NCBI GenBank assembly: GCA_047030855.1
Contig: JBKYIJ010000008.1
Location: 1,736,001-1,800,000 of the forward strand
Length of the DNA stretch: 64,000 bases
Direction of reading: 5' to 3'
From: QVMM01 sp047030855
GTDB lineage: Bacteria; Bacteroidota; Bacteroidia; Bacteroidales; Dysgonomonadaceae
Positions 28,509 to 40,060 of the stretch are shown piece by piece. The notes beneath the pieces were generated by a model. It did no database searches. It was not told the DNA's origin and saw only the letters and a list, made by a program, of their open reading frames with translations. The translations under genes were made by a program, and so were the position numbers. Numbering within the stretch: position 1 is the first letter of the stretch; each line of letters opens with the position of its first letter.

Positions 28509-29699
28509 ATGAATATTAGGAAGTTTTCTTTTTTAGTTGCTTTATCTTTGGTGTCAACTTATACGTTTTCGCAGGATACCGGTGCTCCTACAGGAAATAA
28601 AGACTTTAACCCGATAACGACAGCCGTTCCGTCTCTTTCCATTGCTCCTGAAGCCAGAGGCGGTGGTATGGGCGATATCGGGGCTGCTACTTTACCTGAC
28701 GTTTATTCTCAACATTGGAATCCTGCAAAATATACATTTAATACAAGTGTGGCAGGAGTAGGAATATCATACACTCCATGGTTAAGCAAATTAGTAGACG
28801 ATATAGCATTAATATATGTTTCGGGATATTATAAATTCGGTAACGAAGGCAATCAGGCTGTAAGTGCCTCTTTGCGTTATTTTACTATGGGCGATATTAA
28901 CCTGACAAATGAAGAAGGTGCTTTCATGTCGAGTGCATCGCCTCACGAAATGGCTATTGATGTAGCCTATTCAAGAAAGTTAACGGAAACATTTTCGGGT
29001 GCAGTAGCTTTGAGGTATATCAGAACTGACTATACGACTAATGACGATGACGGAAGGTCTCCGGGAAATGCCTTTGCTGCCGATATAGCAGGTTATAATG
29101 AATCATATATTATGGTAGGTCAGGCAGAGAGTTTGCTGGGATTAGGATTCAATATTTCAAATATAGGTACAAAAGTTTCAAACGATGGAGGGGAATATAG
29201 CTACTTTCTGCCTACGACATTACGCCTTGGCGGCTCTCTTACGTATCCGTTGGACGATTATAATACATTGGCATTTAATGTCGATTTGAGTAAGCTATTA
29301 GTGCCGACTCCTCCGATTTTGGAAGGTGACGAAACAGCTGATTCTGAAAGTTATCAGAAACGCAGGCAGGATTACAGGGATATGTCTCCGATAACAGGTA
29401 TCTTTAAATCGTTTGGAGATGCTCCCGGCGGTTTCAGCGAAGAACTGAAAGAAGTTATGTGGTCGTTAGGCGTTGAATATACTTATAATAACCAATTTTC
29501 CATAAGAGGCGGTTACTTCAATGAAGACAAGATGAAAGGTAACCGTAAATGGTTTTCTTTCGGTGCAGGATTGCGATTGAGCGCATTCCAGATCGACGCA
29601 TCATACCTTGTGGCTACTGCTCAAAATAACCCGTTGGATCAGACTTTACGTTTCTCGGTTGCTTTCGATATGGAAGGTTTAAGAGGTTTATTCAGATAA
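28509..29699 (+). CDS. porV: Type IX secretion outer membrane protein PorV (LptO)
   Basis: The 396-residue protein has a signal peptide (MNIRKFSFLVALSLVSTYTF), then the conserved PorV N-terminus TTAVPSLSIAPEARGGGMGD and beta-barrel strands throughout (FSGAVALRYIRTDY, FSIRGGYFNEDKMKGN). It ends in aromatic strands typical of FadL-like barrels. PorV shuttles cargo from the SprA/Sov translocon to PorU and forms the PorU-PorV attachment complex. The porU-porV adjacency and the following ispF fit a conserved Bacteroidales cluster. Confidence 0.95.
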   Translation: MNIRKFSFLVALSLVSTYTFSQDTGAPTGNKDFNPITTAVPSLSIAPEARGGGMGDIGAATLPDVYSQHWNPAKYTFNTSVAGVGISYTPWLSKLVDDIALIYVSGYYKFGNEGNQAVSASLRYFTMGDINLTNEEGAFMSSASPHEMAIDVAYSRKLTETFSGAVALRYIRTDYTTNDDDGRSPGNAFAADIAGYNESYIMVGQAESLLGLGFNISNIGTKVSNDGGEYSYFLPTTLRLGGSLTYPLDDYNTLAFNVDLSKLLVPTPPILEGDETADSESYQKRRQDYRDMSPITGIFKSFGDAPGGFSEELKEVMWSLGVEYTYNNQFSIRGGYFNEDKMKGNRKWFSFGAGLRLSAFQIDASYLVATAQNNPLDQTLRFSVAFDMEGLRGLFR

Positions 29700-29707
29700 A
29701 TAAAAAT

Positions 29708-30193
29708 ATGAAAATTCGTGTAGGATTCGGTTACGATGTCCATCGTTTGGTTGAGAATCGGAAACTGTTTTTAGGCGGGATAGAAATAGATCACGATAAA
29801 GGATTATTAGGACATTCAGATGCGGATGTCCTTTTGCATGCTATTTGTGATGCACTTCTTGGCGCGGCTAATCTTAGAGATATAGGCTATCATTTCCCAG
29901 ATACATCCGATAAGTTTGAAAATATAGACAGTAAAATTCTCCTTCAAAAAACATTTGAAATTTTGACAAAGGAAAAATACCGGATCGGAAATATTGATGC
30001 TACTATTTGTGCTGAAAAACCTAAAATAAACCCTTTTATACCCGATATGCAGAACGTAATATCTCGTATTCTGCAAATTGATGAAAATGATATTTCAATA
30101 AAAGCGACGACATCCGAGAAAATGGGATTTGTAGGGCGTGAAGACGGTATTGCCGCATATGCTGTGGTTTTGATCGAAAAACGTAATGAATAA
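29708..30193 (+). CDS. ispF: 2-C-methyl-D-erythritol 2,4-cyclodiphosphate synthase
   Basis: The fifth step of the non-mevalonate isoprenoid pathway. The 161-residue protein has the zinc and substrate motifs GFGYDVHRL, GHSDADVLLHAICDALLGAA and DIGYHFPDTSDKFENIDS, and the CDP-binding KATTSEKMGFVGREDGI near the C-terminus. It begins 8 bases after porV and overlaps the start of the mnmD-like gene by 8 bases. Confidence 0.96.
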   Translation: MKIRVGFGYDVHRLVENRKLFLGGIEIDHDKGLLGHSDADVLLHAICDALLGAANLRDIGYHFPDTSDKFENIDSKILLQKTFEILTKEKYRIGNIDATICAEKPKINPFIPDMQNVISRILQIDENDISIKATTSEKMGFVGREDGIAAYAVVLIEKRNE

Positions 30194-30877
30194 AATACTA
30201 ATAGAATCCACGGCAGACGGTTCTCATACGCTTTTTATACCGGAGATCAATGAACATTATCATTCTGTAAATGGTGCATTACAAGAATCTCTGCACGTTT
30301 TTATAAATGCAGGGTTAAAACAGATACCCCAAAAGGATATTTCAATATTGGAAATAGGTTTTGGTACGGGTTTAAATGCGTACTTGACGCTTGTTGAAAG
30401 TGTTCATTCTAACAAGAATATAAATTATGTCGGAATAGAAAAATATCCGCTTTCAGACTGTATTGTAAAAAGCTTGAATTATTCTTATCTTATAAGAAGG
30501 ACAGAAGACCCCGTTTTTCAAAAAAATACATCAAACCCCTTGGGAAGAAAAAAACGAAATAACAGAGAAATTCAGTTTGACAAAAAAAAGAAAAAGATGT
30601 CAAATTGTTAGATTTTTTGAGTGATACAGATCATTTCGATTTAATTTATTATGATGCATTTGCACCCGATAAACAAACGGATATATGGACACAGGATATA
30701 TTTGATTATTTATATGCCCATACTTCAGATAAAGGTGTTTTGGTGACATATTGCTCAAAAGGTATTGTGAAACGGATGTTGAAGCAATCAGGATATGATG
30801 TCGAGAAAATAGCAGGACCTAAAGGCAAGAGAGAAATGTTGAGAGCAATCAAGTCTATCTTTCTTGATGATTGTTAA
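30186..30877 (+). pseudogene. mnmD: MnmD-like tRNA methyltransferase (DUF752), two frameshifts
   Basis: The encoded protein would be a SAM-dependent methyltransferase for the last step of mnm5(s2)U34 synthesis. The N-terminal frame has ILEIGFGTGLNAYLTLVES (motif I) and NYVGIEKYPL. The distal frame has FDLIYYDAFAPDKQTDIWTQ and LVTYCSKGIVKRML. Removing one A from the A7 run at 30520-30526 gives FQKIHQTPWEEKNEITEKFS. Removing one A from the A8 run at 30582-30589 gives LTKKEKDVKLLDFL. Corrected length is 690 bases, in frame. As read, translation stops at TAG 30609-30611. It is an ordinary MnmD with two single-base insertions, so a recent pseudogene or a sequence error. Confidence 0.85.
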
Positions 30878-30931
30878 TCAGTGCTTTGCGTCTTTGATTA
30901 AAAAAATAATAAAAAAAAGTAGTATAAAACA

Positions 30932-30963
30932 TTTGCGGTATAATAAAAAAGTTCATACTTTTG
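30932..30963 (+). promoter_or_regulatory. Consensus Bacteroidota promoter for the rRNA operon
   Basis: TTTG at 30932-30935, a spacer of exactly 20 bases, then TACTTTTG at 30956-30963. This matches the full -33/-7 consensus (TTTG-N19-21-TAnnTTTG). Transcription should start around 30968-30972, about 215 bases before the 16S. Confidence 0.88.
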
Positions 30964-31032
30964 CAGCCGCTACGAGAGAATGGTACCCTTTCAAGGGGTG
31001 TGTTCAGAAGAGTTAGCAAAAGAAAAAAAAAG

Positions 31033-31044
31033 CGATCTTTGACA
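31033..31044 (+). promoter_or_regulatory. boxA-like antitermination site, 16S leader
   Basis: CGATCTTTGACA resembles the bacterial rRNA boxA (TGCTCTTTAACA) that recruits NusB-NusE. Near-identical copies lie before the 23S and the 5S. Confidence 0.7.
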
Positions 31045-31182
31045 GTCTGGAGATAAAAAAATAGATAGACAAGACAAAAGAGTAGTACAAAGCAACGTCA
31101 ATAAACCTTAAAGAGGAAAAACGAAGGAGCCAAGAGAAAAGAAGGACCAACCCTTGCGAAAGTATAAGAAAACAAAGAACAT

Positions 31183-32716
<1,534 letters not shown>

Positions 32717-32879
32717 CTGGAGCGAGACGACTTTTTTTCTCGAGTGTACTGCTCTTTCGATGTCTATTAAAAAAACAAACAAAAAATCTCCAAACTAAAA
32801 AAATAAAAAAGAGAACCAAGGAGCTGGGAAACAAACAACCCGCCGAAAAAAAAGTTCCAAGGCCCAGAAGACAAACGCC

Positions 32880-32956
32880 AGTCCTATAGCTCAGTTGGTT
32901 AGAGCGCTACACTGATAATGTAGAGGTCGGCAGTTCAAATCTGCCTGGGACTACCA
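32880..32956 (+). tRNA. tRNA-Ile (GAT anticodon)
   Basis: A full cloverleaf in the 16S-23S spacer: acceptor AGTCCTA pairs with TGGGACT, the T arm is GGCAG-TTCAAAT-CTGCC, and the anticodon loop is CTGATAA. Discriminator A and an encoded CCA follow. Confidence 0.96.
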
Positions 32957-32963
32957 AAAACGC

Positions 32964-33037
32964 GGGGGATTAGCTCAGCTGGCTAGAGCACCTGCCTTGC
33001 ACGCAGGGGGTCAACGGTTCGAATCCGTTATTCTCCA
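32964..33037 (+). tRNA. tRNA-Ala (TGC anticodon)
   Basis: Acceptor GGGGGAT pairs with ATTCTCC, the T arm is AACGG-TTCGAAT-CCGTT, and the anticodon loop is CTTGCAC. The 3' CCA is not encoded (the sequence continues ACAC), unlike the tRNA-Ile seven bases upstream. Confidence 0.96.
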
Positions 33038-33102
33038 CACAAGTTGAAGGAAAGAGCCTGAAAAGCCCGATCCCGCCTGATAAGAAAAATCAGGAACAAC
33101 CA

Positions 33103-33114
33103 CGATCTTTGACA
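33103..33114 (+). promoter_or_regulatory. boxA-like antitermination site, 23S leader
   Basis: CGATCTTTGACA, identical to the copy before the 16S. It lies between tRNA-Ala and the 23S, where a spacer boxA is expected. Confidence 0.68.
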
Positions 33115-33233
33115 TGATGTTAAAAAGAGCAATAAAGTAAGGTATAAAAAAGAATTATATTTTAAAGTTGCGCGAACCTTTTAAAGACAGGCTTAAAACC
33201 GGTTTTAAATCAAAAGGATCGAATAACCAAAAG

Positions 33234-36130
<2,897 letters not shown>

Positions 36131-36180
36131 GCAAAGACAGGCAAATTTAAAATATAAGAAAATAACGTACCCCATTGTAT

Positions 36181-36192
36181 TGCTCTTTGACA
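36181..36192 (+). promoter_or_regulatory. boxA-like site before 5S rRNA
   Basis: TGCTCTTTGACA differs from the classical boxA TGCTCTTTAACA by one base. It is the best of the three copies in this operon. Confidence 0.65.
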
Positions 36193-36235
36193 TCAGTCAT
36201 AAAAAATGAAACAAAAGAAGAGAAAAAAAGACATT

Positions 36236-36345
36236 AAGGTGGCTATAGCGTAGGGGATCCACCTCTATCCATTCCGAACAGAGAAGTTAAGCCCTATTGC
36301 GCCGATGGTACTGCGATAAACAGTGGGAGAGTAGGAAGCCGCCGT
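36236..36345 (+). rRNA. rrf: 5S ribosomal RNA
   Basis: About 110 bases with terminal stem AGGTGGC / GCCGCC, the conserved CCACCTCTATCCATTCCGAA block, AGAAGTTAAGCCC and GGTACTGCGATAAACAGTGG. It closes the operon. The ends are approximate. Confidence 0.93.
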
Positions 36346-36365
36346 TTTTTAAACAACAAGAAAGA

Positions 36366-36405
36366 ATCCCGTCAGAGATACAATATCGCCTGACGGGTTT
36401 TTTTT
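36366..36405 (+). terminator. Intrinsic terminator of the rRNA operon
   Basis: An 8-bp stem CCCGTCAG / CTGACGGG (36368-36375 and 36390-36397) is followed by an uninterrupted T run. Confidence 0.9.
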
Positions 36406-36515
36406 CGTTCAGAAAGATTGAGGTTTAATCTTAAAGATTTTTGTTATGCTGGATGCTTAATATATCTTTGTTAATCTTTAATCTGTTTTTTAAATAGAAA
36501 TAAATATTTATAGAT

Positions 36516-36974
36516 ATGAGAAAAATATTTTCTGTTTGTTTATTGAGTTTACTGTGTTTTGTTTTATCGTCATGCAGCGATGATGACGGCAATGGTTTTA
36601 ACTGGAAAGGTGATTGGAGCAACCCGAAAGATCCTAATTATAAGGAAGGATATAATCCGATAAAGGGCATTTGGATAAGCGAGACAAATGCCGGTTATGC
36701 GGTTCAGTTCACGACTGACTATGATATGAGAGGCTTGGCGTTGGATAATGAAGGGAAATGGACGCTGGCAAGTATTATTGCCGACGGTTATGGGATCAAT
36801 GATGAAGCGATAATGTACGTTAGAGAGATTCGGGACGAAAAGGGTAACGTTGTGAATAAGATCACTACTTATGTGCGATACCGTTTGGAAAATGAAGGGA
36901 AAACTTTGTCCCTGATACCTGAACCTGCGGATAAGGGGCAAGGCTGGGAGAAATATACGAAATACTCGGAATAA
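36516..36974 (+). CDS. Surface-exposed lipoprotein, unknown function
   Basis: The 152-residue protein has a lipoprotein signal peptide ending VLSSC (cysteine 20). The next residues, SDDDG, match the acidic lipoprotein export signal known in Bacteroides (S-D-D-D type), so it is likely flipped to the cell surface. The rest is a small, tryptophan-containing beta-rich domain (GYNPIKGIWISETN, AVQFTTDYDMRGLALDNEGK, YVRYRLENEGKTLSLIPEP) resembling lipocalin-like or 'ligand-binding' lipoprotein domains, but no family is recognised. It is a single gene between the rRNA terminator and a bidirectional terminator. A purine-poor leader of ~110 bases precedes it. Confidence 0.75.
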   Translation: MRKIFSVCLLSLLCFVLSSCSDDDGNGFNWKGDWSNPKDPNYKEGYNPIKGIWISETNAGYAVQFTTDYDMRGLALDNEGKWTLASIIADGYGINDEAIMYVREIRDEKGNVVNKITTYVRYRLENEGKTLSLIPEPADKGQGWEKYTKYSE

Positions 36975-36980
36975 GAATAT

Positions 36981-37014
36981 GAAAAAGCTTCTGTAATTTA
37001 CAGAAGCTTTTTTT
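36981..37014. terminator. Bidirectional intrinsic terminator
   Basis: A long stem, AAAAAGCTTCTGTAA paired with TTACAGAAGCTTTTT, has T runs on either strand. It serves both the lipoprotein gene (plus) and the RnfC/D-nitroreductase operon ending at 37023 (minus). Confidence 0.85.
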
Positions 37015-37022
37015 ATTGGAAG

Positions 37023-37673
37023 TCACTTGATGTATTTTACTTTATTGGTGTCGCGCTGCGGGGCATCGGGCGTTTCGTTCGGATAGCCGATAGCTATTCC
37101 GAATGCAACTTCATGCGTATCGGGCAAATCCAATGCTTGCAATAAGTCCTTGTTCGAAGGATTGTTCAGAAGGCTTGCGGTGTTGCCGATAACGCATGTT
37201 CCCAGATTCAGGGAATAGGCGCTTAACAGAACATTCTGAGCCAACAGTCCGCAATCGACGGCACTGTAGGGATTGTTTTTGTCCCGGGCAACGACAATGA
37301 GTGTCGGCGCTCCGTGAAACACGTTGAATCCTGCTTCCTGAGCGCGCGATGCACTGCCTTGCAGGTTTTTCCCTTTTGCTTGTTCAACGAATCGCTTGTT
37401 CATTTTTGCGAGCAGTTCGGCACTCTGGACAACGCGTACTTCCCACGGTTGCCTGTTCAGCGCGCTTGGTGCGTATATCGCGCATTTCATAACGGAGTCA
37501 AGCTTTTCTTGCGGAACTTGCTCTGCCTTATAAGCACGTATGCTCCGGCGTTTCATTATGGTTTCATAAACCTCGTTTTTCTTTTCGACAGGCATATTTT
37601 CTGTTTTTTCATTGTTTTCGTTGCAACTGCTTAAAACTAAGAAAGCAAGCGGCAATAATAATAGTTTTTTCAT
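37023..37673 (-). CDS. Exported nitroreductase-family lipoprotein
   Basis: The 216-residue protein is an FMN-dependent nitroreductase fold. The FMN-binding N-terminus is MKRRSIRAYKAEQVPQEKLD, and APSALNRQPWEVRVVQ is the classical second motif. The C-terminal part has LGTCVIGNTASLLNN and FGIAIGYPNE. Unusually, the chain begins with a lipoprotein signal peptide ending LVLSSC (cysteine 17), so the enzyme should be anchored outside the cytoplasm. There it could not use cytosolic NAD(P)H directly. It is the last gene of the minus-strand operon with ApbE, RnfC and RnfD, 13 bases after rnfD. I infer that it receives electrons through the RnfC/D proteins. Confidence 0.85.
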   Translation of the reverse strand: MKKLLLLPLAFLVLSSCNENNEKTENMPVEKKNEVYETIMKRRSIRAYKAEQVPQEKLDSVMKCAIYAPSALNRQPWEVRVVQSAELLAKMNKRFVEQAKGKNLQGSASRAQEAGFNVFHGAPTLIVVARDKNNPYSAVDCGLLAQNVLLSAYSLNLGTCVIGNTASLLNNPSNKDLLQALDLPDTHEVAFGIAIGYPNETPDAPQRDTNKVKYIK

Positions 37674-37686
37674 ATTCGTCCGGGTT

Positions 37687-38760
37687 TTAGTTTATTTCTT
37701 TCATTGTAAAGATAGTGAATCTGGCAATAATGAAAAGGATGTATCCGAATACGATGTATTTTACCAGATCATTGTCGTGCATATATATTACTGCAAATGT
37801 TACTGCTATGATAATAGCCGTAAGCAGCAAAACCCAGCCCGTTTTCTTCAGAAAGTCGGTTTTTGTCCCCCATACTCTTGGCGCAAACACGCGGTTGACG
37901 GGACGCACAAAGCAGTTGACAAGCAGGATCGAGTATGACATGTATTCGTGTTTTATCCCGAACAGCAGGCAAAGGATGGCTACCAGCCCTATCATAGCTC
38001 CGTAATAGAGCTTTCCTGTTTTGGAGGATGCGCTGGAGGGCATATCGGTTGCCATGAATATCGTTCCTAACAATACTCCGCCTACCGAGAAACTTATGTT
38101 TTTACAGGAAAATATCTGGAGAAGAACGAAGAACGTCACCAGAAGGGCAAACGGTATGTGCCACGAAATACGGCGGCGGAGCAACAGATAGATGCCTCCG
38201 AGCGTCAGCAACAGGACAGAATATTCTCCGATAGCTCCCGACGATTTGTATATCAGTGAGTCGAGATAACTTGCAAATGCGCTGTCCGACCAGATGCCGA
38301 AAAAGTCGAAGGAACGGACGTTTACATAGTCCTTGTTATACCAGATGCTTCCCGATGTCATAACGGCAGGGAAGAATATCGTCATAAACTCTCTGCCGAC
38401 AAGGGCGGGATTGAGGATGTTACGCCCTAATCCTCCCCACAGCAGCTTACCGAAAATGACAGCCATTGCCGAGCCGAACAGGACGACATACCACGCAGTG
38501 AAGGGTGCGAGCGTCATTGCCAGCAATACGGCGGTAACGAGAGCTGATCCGTCTTTTAAGGTGTCTTTCTTTTTCAGAAAAATCCATGAGAACAGAAATT
38601 CTGCGACAACCGCCCCGATAACCGCAATGAGGACTACCGAAAAAGTTACGCCCCCGTAAGCCAGATAGGATATTGCAACGACAGGCGTCAGGGCAAGCAG
38701 CACGTCCGACATCACGCTCCATACGGAGTCTTTTGTCCTTATAAAGGGTGCTGTATTCAT
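37687..38760 (-). CDS. RnfD/NqrB-like membrane subunit
   Basis: The 357-residue protein has about ten membrane helices. Family marks are SVMSDVLLALTPVVAISY near the N-terminus, WGGLGRNILNPALVG, and ATDMPSSASSKTGKLYYG, the counterpart of the RnfD ATDPVTSP region. In Rnf and Nqr the B/D subunit carries FMN covalently bound to a threonine in an SGAT/TGAT motif just before a helix. At that place here (VMTSGSIWYNKDYVNVRSFD to YKSSGAIGEYSVL) no SGAT or TGAT is seen. The longest frame starts at 38778, inside rnfC; the ATG at 38760 leaves a 1-base gap and begins like RnfD. It probably conducts electrons across the inner membrane with RnfC. Confidence 0.86.
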   Translation of the reverse strand: MNTAPFIRTKDSVWSVMSDVLLALTPVVAISYLAYGGVTFSVVLIAVIGAVVAEFLFSWIFLKKKDTLKDGSALVTAVLLAMTLAPFTAWYVVLFGSAMAVIFGKLLWGGLGRNILNPALVGREFMTIFFPAVMTSGSIWYNKDYVNVRSFDFFGIWSDSAFASYLDSLIYKSSGAIGEYSVLLLTLGGIYLLLRRRISWHIPFALLVTFFVLLQIFSCKNISFSVGGVLLGTIFMATDMPSSASSKTGKLYYGAMIGLVAILCLLFGIKHEYMSYSILLVNCFVRPVNRVFAPRVWGTKTDFLKKTGWVLLLTAIIIAVTFAVIYMHDNDLVKYIVFGYILFIIARFTIFTMKEIN

Positions 38761-38761
38761 T

Positions 38762-40060
38762 TTAGCGATGTTTTGCATACCAGATACTGTTTAAGAGTTC
38801 TTCTTTTCCTTTCTTTATGCTCGTTATCAACGGAACGTTGCTCGGGCAGATATATTCGCATGCGGCACATTCTATGCAGTCGTTTATATTTCCTTTATCC
38901 AGCTGTTTCACTTTGTTTTTCCGATAGTTTCGGACGAACATCATCGGCATCAGGTGCATCGGGCACACGTCGGCGCAATATCCGCAGTAGATGCAATTGT
39001 TTCGTTCGTCCTTTTTTGGTTTCAGGAACAATACGCCCGACGTTCCTTTAACGATCGGCGTAGTGAGTTCGGTTACGGCTTTTCCCATCATCGGTCCTCC
39101 GAGTACGAGTTGTGCGGTGTATTCGGGATAGCGGATGCCAAGGCTCTCTATTATGTGCCCGACGGTTGTCCCGATTTTTACGCGATAGTTTCCGCACTTG
39201 TCGGCAAGTTCTCCCGAAACGGTTATGACGCGTTCAGTCAATGGCTTGTGTTCGAATAAGGCTTCGTATATGGCATATATGGTTCCGACATTGCTGACGA
39301 TTACTCCCTCGTTTCGCGGAAGGCTTCCTTTTCTGATTTCTTTTCCTGTTACCGATTTGATAAGCTGGAGTTCGCCTCCTTGCGGATATTTGTCGGGCAG
39401 TATTTTAATGCTGAAATTTTGGTATCCGTTTTTTTCTATTGCTGCTTCGAGAATTTTTTTGAGTTCTCGGTTGTGGTTTTCGATAGAGATAACGATTTTT
39501 TTTGCTTTCAGGATTTTGTTGGCATACACGATTCCTTTCAGAAGATTGTCGGTGCGGGTGTTCATCAGCGAATAATCCGCCGAAAGATAGGGTTCGCACT
39601 CCGTTCCGTTTATGATGAACGTGTCTATCTTATAGTCTTGCAGCGTGTATTTTACGTGTGTCGGGAACTGTGCTCCTCCTTCTCCCACGATTCCTGCCTG
39701 TTCGATGGCTTTCAGTATTTCTTCTGCTGTCAGCATTTCCGCATCGAAAGGTTTTGCCGCGGGTTGCCTGTTCTGAAAATCGTTCTTGATCACGATAGCC
39801 CGACAGGTTTGCCCGTTTGCCAAAGTGCAGTCTTCCATTCCTGTCACTTCTCCCGAAACGGGCGAGTGCAGGTTTGCCGAGAACGATCCGTCAGCCTCCG
39901 CTATGAGCTGGTATTGGTACACCTTTTCTCCTGCTCTTACGACGGAAACAGGCGGTTTTCCGATATTCTGTGACAAAGGGATATAATATGTTTCGGCATC
40001 GGGGATCGGTTTTATCTCCAGATGTTTTGTTTCGTCCTTCATCGAATTTATTTGCATCAT
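38762..40060 (-). CDS. RnfC-like NADH-binding iron-sulfur subunit
   Basis: The 432-residue protein starts with a barrel-sandwich/biotinyl-like region (ISLHSPVSGEVTG-type text around residue 65). An NADH/FMN-binding Rossmann-like SLBB region has GIVGEGGAQFPTHVKY near residue 120, with KYPQGGELQLIKSVTGKEI later. Two [4Fe-4S] motifs near the C-terminus are CIYCGYCADVCPMHLMP and CIECAACEYICPSNVPL. In Rnf complexes RnfC takes electrons from NADH at the cytoplasmic face. Its start overlaps the apbE stop by four bases, so translation is coupled. RnfA, RnfB, RnfE and RnfG are absent from the neighbourhood. Confidence 0.92.
   Translation of the reverse strand: MMQINSMKDETKHLEIKPIPDAETYYIPLSQNIGKPPVSVVRAGEKVYQYQLIAEADGSFSANLHSPVSGEVTGMEDCTLANGQTCRAIVIKNDFQNRQPAAKPFDAEMLTAEEILKAIEQAGIVGEGGAQFPTHVKYTLQDYKIDTFIINGTECEPYLSADYSLMNTRTDNLLKGIVYANKILKAKKIVISIENHNRELKKILEAAIEKNGYQNFSIKILPDKYPQGGELQLIKSVTGKEIRKGSLPRNEGVIVSNVGTIYAIYEALFEHKPLTERVITVSGELADKCGNYRVKIGTTVGHIIESLGIRYPEYTAQLVLGGPMMGKAVTELTTPIVKGTSGVLFLKPKKDERNNCIYCGYCADVCPMHLMPMMFVRNYRKNKVKQLDKGNINDCIECAACEYICPSNVPLITSIKKGKEELLNSIWYAKHR

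Larger units (their letters stand above)
30878..31182 (+). other. rRNA promoter and leader region
   Basis: This 305-base gap holds the rRNA promoter at 30932-30963, a purine-rich leader with many A runs, and a boxA-like site at 31033-31044. No coding frame is supported on either strand. Confidence 0.8.

Noticed and set aside
36516..36974. Possible lipoprotein fragment of a larger SusD-like or TonB locus
   Set aside because: The gene has its own lipoprotein signal, stop and terminator, and there are no SusC/SusD features in the surrounding sequence.
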